Part shown: one piece after another, positions 56,411 to 64,000 of the stretch | Layout: every line of letters starts with the position of its first letter | How positions within the stretch are numbered: the first letter of the stretch is position 1 | Origin: Ectobius pallidus | Taxonomy: Eukaryota; Arthropoda; Insecta; Blattodea; Ectobiidae | Length of the DNA: 64,000 nt | Assembly (NCBI GenBank): GCA_964059195.1 | Contig: CAXKWD010000011.1 | Span: forward strand, 29,371,066 to 29,435,065 | Direction: 5' to 3' | The notes under the pieces: generated by a model | What the model saw: only the letters and a program-made list of their open reading frames with translations | Database searches by the model: none | What the model was told of the DNA's origin: nothing | Position numbers and translations under genes: made by a program

Positions 56411-57027
56411 GTGGAGAAATTCTAATATCTGGGAGCAATGATAAATTACGGATACAAATAATATTAAAGCTGAAGTTAAGTGTCGACTAAAATCAATAAA
56501 TTATTGTCTTCGTGGAACTAAGAAACTTTTATCTTCTCGTCTTCTGTCCAGAAATCTAAAAATAAAATGTTATAAGATAATTATCCAGCCTTTTTTATTA
56601 CATGGATACGAGACATGGTCCTTTACTCTTCGGGAAGATCATAATCCGAGGGTGTTTGAAAACAGGGTGCTTAGGAAAATATTGGGACCTAAGAGAGATG
56701 AAAACTTGGATTGGAGAAAACTGCAAATTGACGAACTTCATAACGTGTATTCTTTACCGAATGTAGTAAGGATAATTAAATCACTGAGAATGAAATGATC
56801 CGGGCATGTTGCGCCCATGGGGGAGGAAAGCCATATCTCAAAGATATTGACTGGGGATCCGAAGGGAAGAGACCACTTAGAAGACCTAGACGTAGGTGGG
56901 AAGACAATATTAAAATAGGGAAGGGAAGTAGGATTTGTGAGGGATGGTTGGATGGAGTTAGCACAGAATAGGGTTGAATGGCGGGCTCATGTAAGCTCGG
57001 CAATGAACTCCAGGTTCCATAAAATAG
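56411..57027 (+). pseudogene. LINE reverse-transcriptase thumb and C-terminal tail
   Basis: Conceptual translation in three frames gives, in order, a YLGA remnant (56424), KKLLSSRLLSRNLKIKCYK, YETWSFTLREDH (the LYGCETW motif with Cys to Tyr), NRVLRKILGPKRDE, a GHVA motif just after an in-frame TGA at 56796-56798, RPRRRWEDNIK (about 56885) and WMELAQNRVEWRAHV then SAMNSRF at the end. This is the diagnostic tail of a very abundant insect non-LTR element. Several stops and at least two frameshifts make it dead. The copy is 5'-truncated: endonuclease and RT palm are missing. It is a different lineage from 25876-26295 and 10920-11335. Confidence 0.85.
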
Positions 57028-57054
57028 ATAATATTCCTTTAGCTTGCTTAGGAA

Positions 57055-57125
57055 TTATTATTATTATTTATTTATACTGGCGAAGTTAAGGCCATAAGGC
57101 CTTTTCTTCCACTGCACCAGTACAA
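57055..57125. repeat. (ATT)n plus possible dispersed repeat end
   Basis: ATTATTATTATTTATTTATA is followed by CTGGCGAAGTTAAGGCCATA and AGGCCTTTTCTTCCACTGC, which I remember as a common insect repeat end. It follows directly on the LINE tail and may be its 3' junction. Confidence 0.35.
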
Positions 57126-57237
57126 CTATAAATATCGTAAATAATACATACCGTCTATTGCCATTGAGTAAGTAAGTAATAGTATAAAAATAGTAGTGCC
57201 GGTATTACTCAATAAAACCAGCGGGTTTTCTTTTCGG

Positions 57238-57290
57238 TGGGTTGGTTTTATGATTATTTAACGACAGGGATGTACTACAACTAACTTCTT
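57238..57290 (-). mobile_element. SINE B 3'-end fragment
   Basis: GTGGGTTGGTTTTATGATTA then TTTAACGACAGGGATGTACT is the inverse of the SINE B 3' end; the rest is absent. Confidence 0.6.
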
Positions 57291-59790
57291 TCAGTGGGAG
57301 CATAACAGTTCCTCAGTACCTATGGTAATAGATTTCAGCATCATTCCATGGTCACCATCTTCCCTTAACTGAGTCTTTAACTGATATCTAAGCACTCAGA
57401 TATTTATAATAGGCCTAATAGAATGATTTCAATACTATATAGTCTATAAATAGAACTTTCATAATTCATGACAAATTCATTATAATTACTGTAAATTAAT
57501 AAGTAGCTTGTTAAAGCCTGATTGGAAGTAAGACTAGATACGAATAATTTACTGTACAGAAAGTATTACTGCAATTTTAAAAACTACCTTATCACGTGAA
57601 AGATGTAATTGATATTACACATAACCGGTGAGATGACTGTCGGTGATAGTGATCCATAAGCAAGTTTTTACCAGTCTTATACTGCTAAAAAGAATTATGT
57701 AATTTAAATTTAATTTAGTCATAGTAGCATTAAAACAACGGTCACAGATCATGTACAATAATGTGTTATTGTAGACATAGCACAGTATTGTATAGCGAAT
57801 CTAATATTGCAGATATAATGTGGCAGCCTACTCGAGCATAGTGACTGAGATCTCAGTAGGGGTAACTACCCTCCTGCTGTACCCTCGAGAGCTCTTGCCC
57901 TCATTGCGCAAATAAAATAAATTTTAATTAATTTGAAAATTGTACGAGTTACAGCAACAATGACATGTACTAGTATTAGCCCAATACCAACCGATTTATG
58001 GGTATTCACATCGTCGGATCAAGTTCTTTGCATGATGTACCTAGTTCTTGGCAAGACATGTAAAAATATGATGGAACTTAACACCTTCTAAAAATCTGCA
58101 TTAGACCTGTTGTGATAATAGGCATATTGTGGATGGTCTGATAAATATATTGTGATAAATGATCATGCTAATGACTTGGAACCGGTACTCAATTTAGGTT
58201 ATGTTGTCTTGACTATGTTAATATGTAACACTGAAACAACTGGAGTTCACGACAACAGAACTACCGTGAAGAAATTAATCGAGAAATGTTACACAGGATC
58301 TCAAAGTATATTATATTCCAAGGGAACACCTGGTACTAAAACTTACGTATGCATACAGCGGCCCAGCATTATCATGGTATATCCCAACAGCTGTTCACCT
58401 TCTGTGCGTTACACGATTGAGCGTCTTCTTAATGAAACACGAACACATATTCTAAGTGCTGTAAATATAGACCCATTACTTCGTGTTGTGTAATAATATT
58501 AGCGTTAACTAATTCACTTTATGTATGTGCATGCAAGTCGCGCAAATTCGTTGGCGCGAAAGAAGTACGAACATTTAGATAGATGGCAGTGCATGCAGCG
58601 ATATAATGTTAGCCTGATGGAACAATGACTGGAGAAACTTACATTCGAGAGCTCGAAATCACAACACAAACAGACGGATACGATCGATTCTGATGATGTA
58701 GGTCACCAAGGCAAGACACTTGATAACAAATAACACTAGCACTAGCACAAAAATCTGCAAGCAACACTTTTATCAGCAGTAAGGCACGCGTGAACAACAC
58801 TACCTCGCTTCTTCTCTCCGTATCTGAGTTAAAGCGAGTACGAGGTTGGCTGCGCTTCAGCTTGCTTCAAGCTGCTGGGACTGTTTACAATTCATCTAGC
58901 CACTGTATACACGAACAGGACGTAGGCAAAGCACATCAACAACCTCACACATACATACACACACACTCTCTGCTTGCTTCGCTTTCCTAGCTCCTGCTGC
59001 ATTCAAATTGTCAAAAAAAAATTCAGCCTCCCCCCCTCCCTGTCACGGTCTGACAATAAGCAAGGGCAGTGATATAAAATAGGAGGGTGTAAGGATTTTC
59101 CTAGGGTGCAGGCACGTGCCCTTGTATACCAAGCCTTTTTATCCGTCCCCCTCTCGCCTCTTATAACTGCCCCACCACTTCGTGTCAGCCATAGTTTCAA
59201 CCCTTTAAAAAGAAAGAAACTGGTGTTGGATGAGTGAGAAGACTTGGTGTATTTTTCTGTACCGTAGTCACGAAATGGGGGGAAGGGAAGGATAAATCAA
59301 TACTTTAGTATATTTGTAGTGAGTGGGGTAGTAAGGAGAGGAGAGAGGGGGTATTTCTGTTGTTTACTAGCCTAAAGAAGCAAGAGAAAAGATGCGATGA
59401 CTGCTAGGGATCCGGCGGTGGCAGTGTTGCTCCGCACCCCACCCCCCTAAAGCACCACGTAATATTAATGCGCATTAGCCCGCTACTTTTGTTGCTATCC
59501 AGATTACCATGCCGCCTGTTTTTCTTCACTCATCCCGACCTACACAATTGTTTGCGTTTCCCTGGTCTTTTATAATAATACGTCTCTTTACATAAATTGA
59601 AAATTTAATGAAACTTAAACATTCCTACGAGAACTTTTTGTAATATGCCCCAACATAGCTCCAGAAAACATTCGTCAGAAATAAAAGCCAAGAGCCCAAG
59701 TTAGAAACTTCTTTATCTATAGTATAAGGTGGTTGCACTGCGTTTCATCTATACATTCAACTATGAGAACGTGTTTAACGATGGCTACTG
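57291..59790. other. No recognisable gene; one 113-codon open frame
   Basis: A plus-strand frame at 58152-58493 has balanced composition, and its translation is less low-complexity than most chance frames. I recognise no domain and see no good splice or start context. The remainder has no recognisable repeat. Confidence 0.35.
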
Positions 59791-59945
59791 TCGGGTCTGT
59801 GTGGTGGAGTCTCTGTCCAAGGTCGTGGGTTCGTTCCCGGACCAGGTAGTGACAGGCCCATGACTGTAGATTTACAGAACTTCTGTAGGACAAAATTCCG
59901 GAACACGGCGGCGATTACAGCCTTAAGTTGCATAGTTATGTTATA
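59791..59945 (+). mobile_element. SINE B, plus strand, decayed
   Basis: TCGGGTCTGTGTGGTGGAG, CAAGGTCGTGGGTTCGTTCC (B box region), GTGACAGGCCCATGACTGTA, GGACAAAATTCCGGAACACG and GGCGATTACAGCC follow SINE B order with internal deletions. Confidence 0.75.
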
Positions 59946-62888
59946 GAAAGCAATATAATATAGGCCTTAGGGTTTCAACATGTGTATATAACAAGGGGTT
60001 TACAGCTATCGCCGTTTCCTGCGCTCCTTTAATGATACCTCTTGCAGCAGAAGTCTACGGTTCCTTCCCTTTTCAGATTCAAATGGACGAAAAAAACAGT
60101 TTCTGTTTGAAACACGTGATATTTTTTATGCAGGAACGTTCTTTTCATGGGTTTCGATTCCTTTAAGGTAGCATATTCTCCAGACACAGGACTAAAGAAT
60201 TTATTTTCTTCCTGATAATGATGGAAGGTGTGAGCCGGCAGGCTACACTTACAAAGTGCATCAGGGTAACAAGTTGACAAACAACTTGTTTCCACCTGGA
60301 CTGAAGATGATCCAGCTATAATGTATCGAAATGCATCTCCACTACACGCATGGATATTGATATATTGTATGCTAGCATAGAAGAATAATTTACACCAAAC
60401 ATGACCAACTAAAGGCGTATTAACAATATACCTGCCTTTGACTGTGATAAATTTTGTGCAAACAGACTGGAAAAACTTTTAGATTTTAGTTTTTAGGATT
60501 GGTTTTCTATGGAAACTGTTTATATTAAGAAATGAATATTGACTGAAGGGTGGGAATTGTATATAGAGAGTAAAACAAGTAATTATTTACAAAAAGGGAA
60601 AAATTCTATAGCCTATAGGCCTAGGCCTAATGCATTTTAACGAATGGTTGGTTGATGAATAATTTTAACATATGACTTAGAAGACGGGGAGGATCACAAT
60701 ATATAAAAATGAAAATAAGGGTGCTTGAAATTGTGCACTGTTTATGATATAAACAAACAAATAATATACTATTAATTTGTTAATGTAGAGTCTCAAGTCA
60801 GTATCCTTTCAAACCAATATCCACTAAATTACTAGTGCTTTAAGGTTGAAAATGATCCTACACTAGATAGCACTAGAAGAATGGAATGAGTTTTTATATT
60901 TTGATAGCCCTATTTAATTGGTTTTGGACACTCAGTTTTCCTGTCGCTAGGAAGTATTCACTAAGACTGGAAGTACTTCCATTTAGCTTTCCTGTTCTAT
61001 TCTTTTATTTAGGTACTTTATATTCTGGAAAATTTAATCTCATTAGCTTCAATCAGTTTACTTTTGTATTAGCTTTGTTATTTGAAGTTTATTTTAATTT
61101 TAGATCGTGGACAAGAGCGACATTTTCTACTGGATACTTATTACACAGACACCTTGTATTTCTCGTCCTGTAACTTTAACCTTTCTTATTTTATCATTTT
61201 GACGTGTCTCACAACATATAGTCATATGTGCTCCAATCGAATAAATACAAATGTAATTTAATATAGCCTACTCAAAATGTCCTGAAACAGCTCCAAGGAA
61301 TTTTGTGGAATTTTATATTTTAGAGACACACTTTCGTATAATAAAGAATAATCAATTTGCATGTAAGTCTGCTATTTAGTAAGTAATGAAAATGTAAAAG
61401 GTTACAGCGAGTAGGTAGAAAACAACACTTCTTCTTATAAATATTTCTTTCTAAAGTATAATAACTTAATTGAAATGTGCGAAAACAGACAGAAATATAA
61501 TTATACATTCTTTCCTGTAACCGTTTTGAAAACATAAAAATAAAAAACTATTCTGTACTGTTAGACTTCCTGAATCTTTCAGAAAGCTTGAGGTTTGAAA
61601 ATCTCCACTGCAAGTGTATGAATTGATACTTTAAGGTAAAAGCAGAGAACTCTTGAGAGGCAGACTGTTCGCAGAAATGGACTGGAACAGTATTTCCCGC
61701 CCGAACACATTGCAGCAATTTTTCACAAACATGGGAAGGTAAGTTAAGAGACGCGAAGGGATTTTACACTTTTCCAGAGTCAAAGTATCACAGGGTGTGA
61801 AAGTTGCTAAGTCATTTCATTAGTCTTGGACTTGCCTACTTGTATCATGTTACTGTATTTGATTTTGGTATGTCACCGCCAAAACTAGCAGTTCTAAAAT
61901 TCTGACATATACGTCTTTTTTATTGAGTTCAAGGAACATTGATGCAAAACTGGAAGAAAATAGAAGAAAATCAAGCAATGCCTTTGCTGCGTAACAAATA
62001 AATTACCAGCCAAAAGACGAAATGCCGGCAAACCAATGGAATTAGTCAAATTTAAGTCATTGATTGTGAAGACAACTTTGTGTCCAGGGGAACCGTTCCA
62101 AACAATCTATTATCTGCTCTTCGTTAGTTAATATGGCCACCATCTCGAAACACAATAAAAAATAAATAAAATTCACCTCTAAATAAAGTAATCACTTTGT
62201 ACAGTAAAATTAATATTTTTAATTTTGATATACTTAGCATGTCCGAAAATGCATTTAAAAATGCTTTAGCTGAAGTTAATTTAATAATGAATTGAAATTA
62301 TTAAACTAAGTTACAGTAGGCCTAAATTGTAGTTAGTGTATTGGTTTAATGTATCATGCCAAACAGTCTCCTCACACTTTCTTTCTTATCATAAATGTTT
62401 TTTATTCGCAAGAGAATAAATAGAATAAGAGAGATCGCATTATGTACTGTGTTTAGAGAAGAAACCTGGCAGCTGCTGGAACCCAGAAGTGGCTAAGAAT
62501 TTCTTTTTCTTTTTATTAAATTGCAGTAATGTACCTTTTGTGTATTCTTATCTTTTGTATCTTTTGTTTTGATTACTTTGTATGTATGAATTGTATTTTT
62601 GCCACGGACATTGTAATTGAGTTTTCTACCTGTAATGTTCATTAAAATTATTAAAGTAAAAAATTAAAAAATAAATGTTTTTTTTTGTAAGATGTTGTTT
62701 ATATACTAACCATGCCCGAATATCTCAGTTATGCAGGTACTCAATAAAGCCACTTTTTAATGACTTGCAGTTTGATATAAGAAAATGGCTAATTAACCCG
62801 ATAGCAAACATACTATGGGTGTCAATTGCTGCTTTTTCCCCATCTGTTTTAACCATTATTTTTCATTCAAAAATTTGTTAAACAATAC
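59946..62888. other. No recognisable gene
   Basis: An 88-codon minus-strand frame at 60029-60295 and a 95-codon plus-strand frame at 60886-61173 were examined; no domain, signal or repeat context was recognised. Confidence 0.4.
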
Positions 62889-63420
62889 TGTCGCCTTAAG
62901 CGGTGATCGAGGTGTTGAGAGTGGTTTTCTAAACTTCTTGACCTAGAAACTTGAACTTTTGCACAAAAAATTAAAATGTAAACTTAAACAAAGGTTTTAA
63001 ATATCTTTCTAATATCTTAATTTGTTTTTGAGATATCAATTAATTTGACATTTTAAATAAAAATTGAGAGCTTTATCCTCCGACAGGTATTAAAATATAA
63101 ACCTGAATTATTTTACGTGACATTCTTTGATGCTTGATTTACAATTTTTTAAATTTATTTTTTGATATTATTTATGCTTTTTGTTAAAAAAGATATTTTA
63201 CCCAGAAAAATACTGCCCTGGGATTATAGTATTTTTTTTAACATCTAGAGACTGTACAGAAAATATGAGTAGACATTACATTTGTACAGCTGTATCCCTT
63301 TTTTAGCGGGAGAAGATAGATTTTGAATGTGGCAAAATAACATGCAAACTGAAGCTGAGAAAACGGTGGTTGAAGTTTGCACGAACTCGCAGTTGGCAGC
63401 GCACTGAGGTTTAAAAATGG
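62889..63420 (-). repeat. Dispersed repeat R, copy 2 (inverted)
   Basis: Inverse of 43319-43865. GGTGTTGAGAGTGGTTTTCT, TTAAAATGTAAACTTAAAC, TTTATCCTCCGACAGG, GGGAGAAGATAGATTTTGAA and GCTGAGAAAACGGTGG each have an inverted counterpart there, in reversed order. Confidence 0.6.
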
Positions 63421-63576
63421 TTTCAGAAGCATCTGTTTCAAGCGTCCAAAGGACATAAAATTTTGCGTAGGTATACTTTAGGGTATGCTTCATTTCACAC
63501 AAAAAAAGAAAAATCGCATTTTTTATAGTAAAAATGGCTAAATCAACACTTCTGTCATCCTTTTAACGCAATATAC

Positions 63577-63780
63577 TTTGATGTTGAAATGAATATGGGC
63601 CTATGTATTTTATAAAGAATTATTATGGGTAATATTAAAATCATAGGAATTATTATTTTATAAATACTACTATTCGTACTTATAGCATTTATAAAATATT
63701 AATAATTCATCTGATTTTAATATTACCCGTAATAATTCTTTATAAAATCCCTAGGCCTATATTCATTTGAACATCAACTT
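63577..63780. repeat. Near-perfect ~200 bp palindrome (foldback)
   Basis: The left arm has AAATGAATATGGGCCTATG, TTTTATAAAGAATTATTATG and GGTAATATTAAAATCA. The right arm has the inverse: TGATTTTAATATTACCCGTA, ATAATTCTTTATAAAATCC, CTAGGCCTATATTCATTTGA. Arms of about 90 bp with few mismatches surround a short spacer near 63669-63689. Confidence 0.9.
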
Positions 63781-64000
63781 ACAGCGATAGGCTACTCAGA
63801 ATTAGGAAGCGGGCTATGAATAGTCCTAAGTTAGCAGTATATAATCTTTGTAATTTAATGCACTTTATACATTTGTAAAGGCAACATTTGCGAGAGCTGT
63901 GAATGGAAGCTGAGTATAGCTGAGAATGCTGCAACGTGTCGCTGGATGTGCAGAAAACAAGTACGTGTCTAGCCCTAGGCGCGAGGCGCGACTTTTACTT
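63781..64000. other. No recognisable feature
   Basis: End of window; nothing recognised. Confidence 0.4.

Noticed and set aside
58152..58493. 113-codon open frame as a gene
   Set aside because: No domain, no convincing start or splice context, and length within chance for this AT content.
1..64000. LTR retrotransposon, endogenous virus or bacterial insert
   Set aside because: No paired long direct repeats with TG..CA ends, primer-binding site, gag/pol motifs or dense coding were found.

Overview
This is a 64 kb piece of a large, AT-rich animal nuclear genome. I find no convincing host protein-coding exon, no intact tRNA, rRNA or ncRNA gene, and nothing bacterial such as operons or CRISPR. 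Nearly all recognisable content is mobile DNA: tRNA-derived SINEs, hAT-type and other terminal-inverted-repeat (TIR) elements and their internally deleted derivatives (MITEs), broken non-LTR (LINE) reverse-transcriptase tails, foldback elements, microsatellites and tandem duplications. The SINE families, the LINE C-terminal motifs and the frequent TAGGCCTA palindrome fit an insect. A cockroach such as Periplaneta is my best guess from memory of such repeats; this is inference, not proof.

Layout. 1-9 kb: two SINEs flanking a TA-flanked 616 bp TIR element (3423-4038), a third SINE, a 504 bp hAT MITE (7104-7607), a 125 bp tandem duplication (8341-8580) and a foldback element enclosing a tRNA-like core (8621-8859). 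9-20 kb: a small palindromic MITE, a decayed LINE tail (10920-11335), an old hAT-like element (13044-13771), a full SINE C (15453-15913), a second possible old hAT, and a purine-rich strand. 20-25 kb is almost featureless. 25-29 kb: a LINE zinc-knuckle tail, a palindromic MITE split by a SINE, and a full SINE D with target-site duplication (TSD). 32-40 kb: a pogo/Tigger-like MITE, SINE A, SINE D, an unusual G-poor satellite-like block inside inverted ends (34385-35050), a SINE C split by a GGCGTA element, and three hAT MITEs. 40-49 kb: a long purine-rich strand with SINE A, a dispersed repeat (second copy inverted at 62.9 kb), a diverged tandem repeat, a G-tract hAT MITE with perfect TSD, and a SINE B split by another hAT MITE with perfect TSD. 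49-53 kb is the richest part: a 1.7 kb transposon with long TIRs that retains an apparent DUF4817-like helix-turn-helix first exon with a splice donor, and a 1.23 kb hAT element with perfect 8 bp TSD, a hAT dimerisation-domain remnant and a nested SINE. 53-64 kb: an inverted SINE pair, a tandem duplication, a palindromic MITE, a LINE RT tail, and a 200 bp near-perfect palindrome.

The main result is relational. Insertions inside insertions give relative ages, and at least six elements have TSDs readable by eye. Several hAT MITEs share related ends (CAGGGCCCGG / TAGGGCTTGG, and CATAGGCGTA), suggesting a few autonomous hAT sources mobilised most of the non-coding DNA here. Family letters A-D are labels for this window only.
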